The translations under genes and the position numbers were made by a program. Under the pieces are notes generated by a model. That model was not told the origin of the DNA. It saw only the letters and a program-made list of their open reading frames with translations, and made no database searches. DNA of 64,000 nt from Hermatobates lingyangjiaoensis (taxonomy: Eukaryota; Arthropoda; Insecta; Hemiptera; Hermatobatidae). Shown here piece by piece: positions 37,544 through 48,647 of this stretch (its first letter is position 1; each line of letters opens with the position of its first letter). The stretch covers positions 8,531,001 through 8,595,000 of the forward strand of contig JAPFBL010000068.1 of the NCBI GenBank assembly GCA_026182355.1. The letters are read 5' to 3'.

Positions 37544-39344
37544 AAAAAAATCTGGAGTGGCCTACACTCAACTTTACTATAAGTAACTTAATATCAAATT
37601 TCTTGAGTATATAATATATAACATCTCAATTAAGCATAATGTAAACATCTAAATGGAATATGATTATTAGTCTTTCATTCCTGAAAGAGTACAGATAGTG
37701 ATTGAAGGACATATCATTATATAAGCTTATTTTGGTACATCACACAGCTGATGCAATAATTTCATTAGTATAACTACAGCAGTAATAATATTTTTGAAAA
37801 ACCAAAGTAAACATTTCTTGATACGAAATATTCTCCTACAAGAGAACATGGCCTCTGTTCAAATAGCCAGAGGATTTCTTACATCGTTTACTTGACATCC
37901 TTCTACATTGAATATTAAAGTAAAATTTTCAAATTTTAAACAGGAAAATACCCTTATTTTCTATGAATTAATTAGGGTATGTTTGCTATGAATATATATT
38001 GAGAGAAAATATATTAGTAATTAGCCAGTTTACATACTCAAATCGAAGTCAAAGACAGTTATTCAATATAATTTAAATCTTTTATAGTTGGGAGCTTCTA
38101 ATTTTTGAAAATAATAAATATGAACTATAAGACTAGAATTGTAAAAAAAAACTGGATATTTCTCAACAAACATAAGTCCTCATTCTTGAGGAAAGAGTCC
38201 ATTCATTACATTTCAATATCATGGAAAGGTACTACATTCACAATTATAATAATTGTAACTGATATTAAGTTTTGCTCAAGAGTGCAATATATAGATTTAT
38301 TAAAGCATTTTATGAGACAAATCCACATGCCATGAAAGACAAAGGTAATTTATTTATGTTTATTGACGGTGATTTTTTTACTTGTAACAATATTATTCCT
38401 CTTACATCTCGTATAAGTCAATAAACAATTTAAATTGTTCCTTTATAAAGATCAATTTTATCTCAGTGGAATTGCTCAAAAAATTTCTAAGTCAATGTAA
38501 ACAATGAAAAAAAATATAAAAAATTCGACAAGTATAGCAGGTGATCTCTTAGTCTAAGATAAACAAACAGTTTTTATAGCGTTATTGCTCTTTCCCATAA
38601 ATGAAACTTCATGATTTTTTTTTATAAATTGCTACTTTTTCGTTCCATTTTTGGTCAAATTTTCATTATTTTTTAATGAGCCGTTTAGCGTCAAAAAAAC
38701 ATTTTCTGAAAACAGAAATCGTACTGTAACGCCCCATTAGCGAACGTAATTTTCAAAAAAAATATCTCAACTCATTCTCCACATAATGTTCTATTTTTAG
38801 GCATAGTTTCATTTTGATCCGTCAAACAGTATGGCTTGTATCGCTCTCACAAGGTTTGAGATTGAATTATAAGTCAAAATTTTTACATTTGATTGAAAAG
38901 AAAATATTTCCCGTAGTTTTAAAATTCTGAATATATTTTTCGTTTGTTCCATTTGTGACCTCAAAAGTAATGTCAAAATTTCAAAACTGTAGAGTTATCA
39001 GTTTAGGAGAAATAAATGTTTTAAAAAAAACGGTTTTTGGCAAAAAAAGTGACTTTTCCATCATGCATAATTCTTCCCAAACAATAGGGATCTTCGTCTT
39101 TATAAGGCCCATTTTTGTGTAAAATTCAACTTGATCCATCAAAGATTCTGGACCGTAGCGTGGTAACAAGCAATGCTAACACACGCACCCACCCACGCAC
39201 CCACCCACCCACCCACCCACACACACACAGACATCATCGTAAAAACGTCATAAAACGACTTCTGGGACCTCAAAACATGTAATTCCGTCAAAATCTCGAG
39301 ATCGAATTTTTTCACGATCACTATACTTTACTTATAGTAAAGTA
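37544..39344 (+). mobile_element. DNA element family A, copy 2 with alternative internal module
   Basis: Starts 42 bp after copy 1 with the same border (A-run, TCTGGAGTGGCC) and ends in the same right repeat. Outer parts match copies 1 and 3 almost base for base. From about 37975 to 38400 the sequence is unrelated to copies 1 and 3 and instead resembles the old copy at 2180-2480. In this module one frame reads KSAIYRFIKAFYETNPHAMK and on to FMFIDGDFFT (38278-38390), which looks like a protein remnant. At about 1.80 kb it is the longest copy and may be closest to the parental autonomous element. Confidence 0.85.
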
Positions 39345-39474
39345 ATAATAATTAAAATTTTATATAAATAATAATGAAATATTATTTTAGTTTTTGACGC
39401 TGGACCAAACATAGTTAAAGAAAAATAGTGTTGATATATGCGGTTGATTTAAGAAAAATTGAAGTATATAGATA

Positions 39475-39779
39475 TATATAACAAACACTTTTTCTTTTTC
39501 TCGGAGTTTGGTCAGGTCAGTCTTTATTTCAAGACATCCTCAGGGCTATAAATGAAGGCTGGGTTCTGTTACATTACAACAACCGTTGTTACAACAACCG
39601 AATGACAGTTAACGGTTGTTGTAATGTAACAGAACCCAGCCTTCATTTATAGCCCTGAGGATGTCTTGAAATAAAGATGAAACGTTGGCAAAAAGGTGAT
39701 TCCATATATTTACCCTGACCAAACTCTGAGAAAAAGAAAAAGTGTTCGTTAATATTTTGTGGTCAAGAAAACAGTACCG

Positions 39780-39805
<26 letters not shown>
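39475..39805. repeat. Fold-back pair of PLE-type terminal repeats ending in (TA)n
   Basis: Arms of about 120 bp around a central 30-base spacer (near 39595-39610): GGCTGGGTTCTGTTACATTA pairs with TAATGTAACAGAACCCAGCC. The right arm in plus orientation contains the best GAAACG-type hairpin: GCC, CTGAGGA (39655-39661), extra T, GTCTT-GAAATA-AAGAT, GAA, palindrome ACGT, T, GGC. Helix I (GCC/GGC) pairs. The left arm has the same box but lacks about 38 bases including GAA-ACGTT-GGC. A (TA)n follows at 39780-39802. Confidence 0.75.
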
Positions 39806-39810
<5 letters not shown>

Positions 39811-39814
39811 ATCA

Positions 39815-40558
39815 TCAAGAAAACGATCCACAAAGGCAATTTTTGCAGGGGATTTTATAAATGTCATCGGACTCCAGTTCCCTGCGAGAGTTTTCTTTAC
39901 TAAAATATTGCCTACGTTACATTACTGCCATAAAATTTATATTGGTCAAACTGATACATTTTTAGAGACTCGTGTAAATCAACACCAATACAATAAAAGT
40001 AGCCAGGAAAAAAGTAGCGTCTTATTTATGTATATAAATAATGGAAATCATCACATTGATTGGACCGGAGGTAAATTTATTACCTATAAAAAATCGATGT
40101 TGTTATACGAGTATTATTGAATCGAGAAAATTCGAGAAATATTATCGAATCGTCTCTCATTAAATTTAAATATCATATATTATAGACATTAGTAACGGGC
40201 TTTTAAAACATGATTTGGTAGCCTCATCTAAGAGGTTTGATAGCTAGTGGATAGTTTTTACTTTTTCTTCCTGCACTCCTTTTTTCCCTAAACATCCCTT
40301 TCTGAAGTATTGTCCTTTCCTGTACTTTACACCCTTTTAAAATACCACTTTTCCCTCCCACTCTCACCATGAAGGGTGAAAGTTTCCATTTGTTTGGAAA
40401 CCAAAGAGGGTTTCCCTCTTTGAACCCCTCACCATGATGTTTCTGCATATTGTGCTTCAGCTGGGTTTTTCACTCTGACGAAGACAGCTTGTTGTGGTTG
40501 AAAGATTGGTCTTAGTCTTAGTCTCTTTTTCCATTTTTTATTGCAATATATATATATA
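39815..40558 (+). pseudogene. PLE 3' part: GIY-YIG domain relic, UTR and ribozyme-like hairpin
   Basis: An open frame at 39908-40120 contains CHKIYIGQTDTFLETRVNQH, the 'YIG' half of a PLE GIY-YIG nuclease with its conserved arginine and histidine spacing. A few more alignable residues follow in another frame (IESRKFEKYY..., to about 40200). The reverse transcriptase is missing; the fragment starts just after a TA tract and the word AACGATCCACAAAGG. Downstream 40472-40510 is ACT, CTGACGA, extra A, GACAGC-TTGTT-GTGGTT, GAA, AGAT, T, GGT: a hammerhead-like fold with pairing helix I. A T-rich tail and (TA)n at 40547-40558 end the unit. Order domain, UTR, hairpin, TA tract is what I take as the complete PLE 3' end in this genome. 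It sits between family A copies 2 and 3. Confidence 0.75.
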
Positions 40559-40609
40559 ATAAGATTTTACAATAACTAGCTGATATAAAAATCAACCTCC
40601 ACCCACATT

Positions 40610-42251
40610 AAAAAATCTGGAGTGGCCTACACTCTACTTTACTATAAGTAACTCAATGTCAAATTTCTTGAGTATATAAAACATAACGTCTCATTTAAGC
40701 ATAACGTAAACATCTAAATGGGATATAATTATTAGCCTGTCATTCCTGAGGTAGTACAGATAGTGATTGAAGGACATATCAATTTATAAACTTATTTTTG
40801 TACATCACAAATAATTTATTATTTGCAAATAATTTCATTAGTATGACTACAGCAGTAATAACATTTTTGAAAAACCAATGTGAACATTTCTTGAAACGAA
40901 ATATTATCCTACAAGAGAACATGGCTATTGTTCAAATAGCCGGTAGATTTCTTACATTGTTTACTTGACATCCTTCTACATTGAATATTAATGTAAAATT
41001 TTCAAATTTGAAACAGTAAAATACCCTTTTTTTCTCTGAAAAACATCATAAACAGCGAAGAAATTGTTGTTTTAAGGTGATTTGTTAATTAAAGATGTAC
41101 GATAATTACAGTTATTAATCTCTAAACGAAAGATTTATATTTTGAATAATCTTTTACATTTTTGGTTTTTAACAGAATTACTATACTGGGAATTTTATGG
41201 CTTCTTAGTATTTAATAAGATCATTTTCCTTCCCCTTTGTCAAATAACATATATACAAATTTTTTTTTAATGAGTGTTATCATTTACCGGCACAATATTA
41301 TTCCTCTTACATCTCTTATAAGTCAATAATATATTTTCATTTTTCCATTAGAAACATCAATTTTATCTCAGTGGATTCGCTCAAAAAATTTCTAAGTCAA
41401 TGTAAACAATGTAAAAAAATACAAAAAATTCGACAAGTATAGCAGGTGATCTCTTAGTCTAGGATAAACAAAGAGTTTTTATATCGTTATTGCTCTTTCC
41501 CGTAATTGAAACTTCATGAATTTTTTTTTATGAATTGCTAATTTTTTGTTCCATTTTTGGTCAAATTTTCATTATTTTTTAATGAGCCGTTTAGTGTCAA
41601 AAAAACATTTTCTGAAAACAGAAATATCACTGTAACGCCCCATTAGCGAATGTAATTTTGAAAAAAAATATCTCAACTCATTCTACGCCTAATGTTCTAT
41701 ATATAGGCATAGTTTCATTCTTGTCCGTCAAACAGTATGGCTTGTATCGCTCTCACAATGTTTGAGATTGAATTATAAGTCAAAATTTTTACATTTTATT
41801 GAAAAAAAAATATTTCCCGTAGTTTTAAAATTCTGAATATATTTTTCGTTTGTTCCATTTGTAACCTCAAAGATAATGTCAAAATTTCAAAACTCTAGGG
41901 TTATCAGTTTAGGAGAAATAAATGTTTTAAAAAAAACGGTTTTTGGCAAAAAAAGTGACTTTTCCATCATGCATAATTCTTCCCAAACAATAGGGATCTT
42001 CGTCTTTATGAGGCCCATTTTTGTGTAAAATATCAACTTGATCCATCAAAGATTCTGGACCGTAGCGTGGTAACAAGCAATGCTAACACACGCACCCACC
42101 CACGCACCCACCCACCCACCCACCCACACACACACAGACATCATCGTAAAAACGTCATAAAACGACTTCTGGTACCTCAAAACATGTAATTCCGTCAAAA
42201 TCTCGAGATCGAATTTTTTCACGATCACTATACTTTACTTATAGTAAAGTA
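40610..42251 (+). mobile_element. DNA element family A, copy 3
   Basis: About 1.64 kb, same borders and same 17-bp inverted repeats as copy 1, and nearly identical to it throughout, including the copy 1-type central segment. Differences are scattered single bases and small indels. The three copies in 6.4 kb share orientation. The adjoining right flank (42275-42311) has a TA-rich patch followed by GAAACGGTCCACGTAG, a decayed form of the PLE edge word seen at 35011 and 39819. Confidence 0.85.
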
Positions 42252-42311
42252 AAAATAGGAGTAAGTAACATATATGTAATACATATATATTATAAGAAAC
42301 GGTCCACGTAG

Positions 42312-44839
42312 ACAACGCACAAAATATATAGAACAAAATTTGCAGATAGAACAGAATTAACCTTGTGAAGGTTTCAATCTAACATATTTTGTAAGCTAAC
42401 TGCAAACAATAAAACCAATCTTTAAAAGAATTGTATAGCATGATAATTTGGGGTTTTGTAATAAAAAGAAAATAAAATAATTGCTTCAACATTTAAAGAA
42501 GAGGGCTTTAAAGCTGTTTCATGCCTGCCTCCTAATAGAACGATTTCATAATTCGCACATTCAATGAAAACGAATATACACAACTAGAATCGAACAATAT
42601 TTAATAAGCGTGTAAACTTTCAACTTGTGATACACAAGTAATCCAAATTTAATATGTAAACCGATTGAATTGCCATTTAGTTTCTTTGAACAGATGTTTC
42701 AGATGTTTTTACTCTTGTCAAATTCGTTAGCTCCACCAACAGCACTCTGGCGACACTCAGACTAATGTATTTTACTTAAATCGTACACTGATAACAATAT
42801 AAGTGATATTCTTCAGGAACAAATAAACACTTTGCATAAAGAATATATAATTCTATTACTTACTAGTAAAGCTTTTTAAAAAAAAATATTTAAGAATTTT
42901 GAAATATATATTTGTGTAAGATAAGAGTAATATTTATTTTCAGTTGAAGAAAGTTAATGAGTCGGAAGTCTGAGGTGGTTTCCTTAAAAGGAATTAAATC
43001 ACACGTTATATGAGATCTTTTTGCCGGTCTAATTTACGCCTGCGCTTCCCCTGCTAATGGTAATGTAAGACTAGCTCCCCAGTTCACCCTATTTCTCTAT
43101 TTCATTTCCCCCAAGAGCAAACTGCAAACCATTACTTTAACTTATATATATTTTTATATAAAGTGTGTCCTCTGTGTGTGTGTGTATATGTGCCTTGAGA
43201 AATATAATGCAATTTTATTAATAATTAACTTCTTTAACAGTTTTTCTATTATTTTAATTAATTAATTGAACATTTTACACAATAATTATTAGAGTTTTTG
43301 AATATTTATCTGTTTGATTATTCTGCATGGTTGTATTTAAAAATTCGTTTGATAAATAAACCTCAGCTAAATTAAGTAGAGAAATGGATAGTTAAAAAGC
43401 TGTTCCAGATATAAATAAATTAGAAAAAAATATTCGGATATTGTTATTTAATGACACCATCATATTTTAAGCATACTTGCTTTAAACATCCTTTAACCTC
43501 CCTCTTCCCCAACTTTTCTAGTAACTCTTTTATAACCTTGCTGTTTTTTTTCACTTTTGACTACATCTCATCTTTTTCTTGTGTCAGATATACAACGTTC
43601 TATTTTGTTTTTTAATATAAATAATACTCTTGTTTTTAAATTTCAATTTATATCTGTCAGCTTGTATTTTAGATGTAACTTGATGATGAATACAAAATGT
43701 TCAAAATGCAATGTTTTTATATATAAATAACTTTTTGTTCGAAGTTTAAATGTTAACTTGAATTCTAAACTTCGAGTAAAGACTAGAAAGTTAATGATTA
43801 CAGTAGGCATAAACCATGTTTTTTGATTAGTAGAAATAGTATTAGAGGTAAGATTTATTCAGAAAGATGGTTCATACTTCTATCGTATAACATAGCTATG
43901 AGTGAATCAAATTACTCATAATATGCCTCTAGAGTTACTTTTTGAATGTTGTGACACAAACATCACAAATATGTATTTATCGTTATATTTTATATCATAC
44001 CCACATTACCATCTTATAACACTAACTATTTACGGTAATTTAATGATGGGTGTAATATCCCTGTTCAAATAAATGAAAAGTCTAATAGATAGCCTTTTAT
44101 ACTTCAACAATAGATATAATCCCTTTAAATTATATAATATTTCTACCATACATTAACTAAAACAATTAACTTTTAGAAAAATAACCCATAAATTAACCCA
44201 TTGAAACCGTTCAAGATTTTTATAAGAAAATTAACATAAAAACATTTTAGCTCCATTGTGATACATTGCGTTTCATGGTTTTAGGGTTATTTGGATCTTC
44301 CAGTAGAACACATGTCTTGACTCTATTATCATGACATACTAATTTTAAGTCGATTCTTCATGCAGAATTTCTATATTCCCCTGTCAGAAGGTTAGCAAAA
44401 AACTAATTACTTAATTAAAAAAAAAATATAATGTTTCCTTTATTTGAAACATTGCTGCTCAAGACTATAAGACTTGTTCTCCTATATGGACCTATTTTGG
44501 AGTTTTTTATTATTATCTACCAAACGATATGACCAGTATTGTCTTAAGAACTTCCAGCTCCTGTTCAAAGGGGAATTCTAACATATTTTTACTACACTGA
44601 ACTTTTCTGTGACCATACGTTTTTGAGACTTTATTCTGTAAATGCATACATTTTTTTTTACTGACTGCAAAATTATAACTTTACGTAATCAGTAGTTCAA
44701 GAAAAAAATGAGTTATCTTATATCCTAATATACCAATAGTTCAATAATCAGTATAAAGTGGATTATTCATAATGCAATATGCCGAAATGTGTACGTCTCA
44801 CTTATACTAAATAAATTATATTATACATAAATTTGTAAC
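42312..44839. other. AT-rich stretch without recognisable gene
   Basis: No coding or RNA evidence. A less AT-rich unique-looking block at about 42960-43140 (CGCCTGCGCTTCCCCTGCTAATGG) is the only notable piece. Confidence 0.4.
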
Positions 44840-44970
44840 TATCATAGCAATTTGATCCATCAAAGTGTATCCTGCAGCGCAGTCATAAAGTAAAAATTAA
44901 TACAAGGGACCTCAGAACGTGCAAACTAATCATAATCTTGTAATGAAATATGTTCACTGGTCATTTAAAG
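44840..44970 (+). mobile_element. DNA element family A, small right-end fragment
   Basis: CAATTTGATCCATCAAAGTGTATCCTGCAGCG, CATAAAGT and GGGACCTCAGAACGTGCAA match the right-end blocks of family A in order. The CACCC-rich block and the terminal repeat are gone. Confidence 0.5.
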
Positions 44971-45499
44971 ACAGAGTCCTCCTTTAGTGAAATGATAAGA
45001 ATCAAGATGGAATAAATAAAAAAACAAGACGACCTATGGCCAGTCTAATGAGAAACTCAATGTTTTGAAAGATTTTAAATAACCTTAAGATAAATTTAAA
45101 AAAACTGCGAGTACTGTTACAGGTTCCAAATGACTTGTTTCACTCAATTAATTTATTAATAATAACTATTAACTTGAGACAAATTATATCAGTTCTTCTT
45201 TTGTCTAAATTAAGTGGTGCATGTTTAATACTTTTTATTTGTTCATGGATATTCAGTAAGCAGTGATGGATATAGCAGGGGAATACAAAAACTATTCAAA
45301 TACATTTTCTCTGATAGATATTTTTATTCGCGTATTTTTTTTTTACTCTGTATCTGGTGGTGAATATTGCATCAGACTAGAATCAAGTTGGTCACGCAAT
45401 TATACAAACTGCAGAAAATAAAGAGTAAGCTTAGTATAAATATAGATTTAGCATTATTATTGAGTGGAGCTCTGAAGTGCGTACTGGAAATGAGGAGGA
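44971..45499. other. Left flank of the satellite; no gene
   Basis: AT-rich sequence that becomes GC-richer over the last 40 bases before the array. Confidence 0.4.
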
Positions 45500-48400
45500 G
45501 GAAAGCCTGACGGCTACGATGAGCACCCCTTCAAGTCAGTAGCAGTACGCATGCAGAAGCACATATAGGAAAGGCTGAAGGCTACGATGAGCACCCCTTC
45601 AAGTCAGTAGCAGTACGCATGCTGAAGCACATGTAGGAAAGGCTGACGGCTACGATGAGCACCCCTTCAAGTCAGTAGCAGTATCCCATGCTGAAGCACA
45701 TGTAGGAAAGGCTGAAGGCTACGATGAGCACCCCTTCAAGTCAGTAGCAGTACGCATGCTGAAGCACATGTAGGAAAGGCTGACGGCTACGATGAGCACC
45801 CCTTCAAGTCAGTAGCAGTACGCATGCTGAAGCACATGTAGGAAAGGCTGACGGCTACGATGAGCACCCCTTCAAGTCAGTAGCAGTATCCCATGCTGAA
45901 GCACATGTAGGAAAGGCTGAAGGCTACGATGAGCACCCCTTCAAGTCAGTAGCAGTACGCATGCTGAAGCACATGTAGGAAAGGCTGACGGCTACGATGA
46001 GCACCCCTTCAAGTCAGTAGCAGTACGCATGCTGAAGCACATGTAGGAAAGGCTGACGGCTACGATGAGCACCCCTTCAAGTCAGTAGCAGTATCCCATG
46101 CTGAAGCACATGTAGGAAAGGCTGAAGGCTACGATGAGCACCCCTTCAAGTCAGTAGCAGTACGCATGCTGAAGCACATGTAGGAAAGGCTGAAGGCTAC
46201 GATGAGCACCCCTTCAAGTCAGTAGCAGTATCCCATGCTGAAGCACATGTAGGAAAGGCTGAAGGCTACGATGAGCACCCCTTCAAGTCAGTAGCAGTAT
46301 CCCATGCTGAAGCACATGTAGGAAAGGCTGAAGGCTACGATGAGCACCCCTTCAAGTCAGTAGCAGTACGCATGCTGAAGCACATATAGGAAAGGCTGAA
46401 GGCTACGATGAGCACCCCTTCAAGTCAGTAGCAGTACGCATGCTGAAGCACATGTAGGAAAGGCTGAAGGCTACGATGAGCACCCCTTCAAGTCAGTAGC
46501 AGTACGCATGCTGAAGCACATATAGGAAAGGCTGAAGGCTACGATGAGCACCCCTTCAAGTCAGTAGTAGTACGCATGCTGAAGCACATGTAGGAAAGGC
46601 TGAAGGCTACGATGAACACCCCTTCAAGTCAGTAGCAGTACGCATGCTGAAGCACATATAGGAAAGGCTGAAGGCTACGATGAGCACCCCTTCAAGTCAG
46701 TAGCAGTACGCATGCAGAAGCACATATAGGAAAGGCTGAAGGCTACGATGAGCACCCCTTCAAGTCAGTAGCAGTACGCATGCTGAAGTACATGTAGGAA
46801 AGGCTGAAGGCTACGATGAGCACCCCTTCAAGTCAGTAGTAGTACGCATGCTGAAGCACATGTAGGAAAGGCTGAAGGCTACGATGAACACCCCTTCAAG
46901 TCAGTAGCAGTACGCATGCTGAAGCACATATAGGAAAGGCTGAAGGCTACGATGAGCACCCCTTCAAGTCAGTAGCAGTACGCATGCTGAAGTACATGTA
47001 GGAAAGGCTGAAGGCTACGATGAGCACCCCTTCAAGTCAGTAGCAGTACGCATGCTGAAGCACATGTAGGAAAGGCTGACGGCTACGATGAGCACCCCTT
47101 CAAGTCAGTAGCAGTATCCCATGCTGAAGCACATGTAGGAAAGGCTGAAGGCTACGATGAGCACCCCTTCAAGTCAGTAGCAGTACGCATGCTGAAGCAC
47201 ATGTAGGAAAGGCTGACGGCTACGATGAGCACCCCTTCAAGTCAGTAGCAGTACGCATGCTGAAGCACATGTAGGAAAGGCTGACGGCTACGATGAGCAC
47301 CCCTTCAAGTCAGTAGCAGTATCCCATGCTGAAGCACATGTAGGAAAGGCTGAAGGCTACGATGAGCACCCCTTCAAGTCAGTAGCAGTACGCATGCTGA
47401 AGCACATGTAGGAAAGGCTGACGGCTACGATGAGCACCCCTTCAAGTCAGTAGCAGTACGCATGCTGAAGCACATGTAGGAAAGGCTGACGGCTACGATG
47501 AGCACCCCTTCAAGTCAGTAGCAGTATCCCATGCTGAAGCACATGTAGGAAAGGCTGAAGGCTACGATGAGCACCCCTTCAAGTCAGTAGCAGTACGCAT
47601 GCTGAAGCACATGTAGGAAAGGCTGACGGCTACGATGAGCACCCCTTCAAGTCAGTAGCAGTACGCATGCTGAAGCACATGTAGGAAAGGCTGACGGCTA
47701 CGATGAGCACCCCTTCAAGTCAGTAGCAGTATCCCATGCTGAAGCACATGTAGGAAAGGCTGAAGGCTACGATGAGCACCCCTTCAAGTCAGTAGCAGTA
47801 CGCATGCTGAAGCACATGTAGGAAAGGCTGAAGGCTACGATGAGCACCCCTTCAAGTCAGTAGCAGTATCCCATGCTGAAGCACATGTAGGAAAGGCTGA
47901 AGGCTACGATGAGCACCCCTTCAAGTCAGTAGCAGTATCCCATGCTGAAGCACATGTAGGAAAGGCTGAAGGCTACGATGAGCACCCCTTCAAGTCAGTA
48001 GCAGTACGCATGCTGAAGCACATATAGGAAAGGCTGAAGGCTACGATGAGCACCCCTTCAAGTCAGTAGCAGTACGCATGCTGAAGCACATGTAGGAAAG
48101 GCTGAAGGCTACGATGAGCACCCCTTCTAGTCAGTAGCAGTACGCATGCTGAAGCACATATAGGAAAGGCTGAAGGCTACGATGAGCACCCCTTCAAGTC
48201 AGTAGTAGTACGCATGCTGAAGCACATGTAGGAAAGGCTGAAGGCTACGATGAGCACCCCTTCAAGTCAGTAGCAGTACGCATGCTGAAGCACATATAGG
48301 AAAGGCTGAAGGCTACGATGAGCACCCCTTCAAGTCAGTAGCAGTATCCCATGCTGAAGCACATGTAGGAAAGGCTGAAGGCTACGATGAGCACCCCTTC

Positions 48401-48647
48401 AAGTCAGTAGCAGTACGCATGCTGAAGCACATGTAGGAAAGGCTGAAGGCTACGATGAGCACCCCTTCAAGTCAGTAGCAGTACGCATGCAGAAGCACAT
48501 ATAGGAAAGGCTGAAGGCTACGATGAGCACCCCTTCAAGTCAGTAGCAGTACGCATGCAGAAGCACATATAGGAAAGGCTGAAGGCTACGATGAGCACCC
48601 CTTCAAGTCAGTAGCAGTATCGCATGCTGAAGCACATGTAGGAAAGA
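45500..48647. repeat. 68/69-bp satellite array, 46 units, with higher-order structure
   Basis: Tandem array of 46 full monomers plus 7 bases. Thirty-three monomers are 68 bp and thirteen are 69 bp (the ATCCC or ATCGC form in place of ACGC before CATGC), which sums exactly to 3141 bp. Monomer landmarks: GGAAAGGCTGAAGGCTACGA, TGAGCACCCCTTCAAGTCAG, TAGCAGTACGCATGCTGAAG, CACATGTA. Variant sites (AAGG/ACGG, ACGC/ATCCC, TGTA/TATA, GCTGAAG/GCAGAAG, GTAGCAG/GTAGTAG) are arranged in a repeating trimer of 205 bp and in a larger duplicated block. Every reading frame is stopped within each monomer and 68 is not a multiple of 3, so it is non-coding. Confidence 0.97.

Noticed and set aside
45500..48647. 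CRISPR array
   Set aside because: Units are contiguous near-identical monomers without unique spacers, in a eukaryotic context; it is a satellite.
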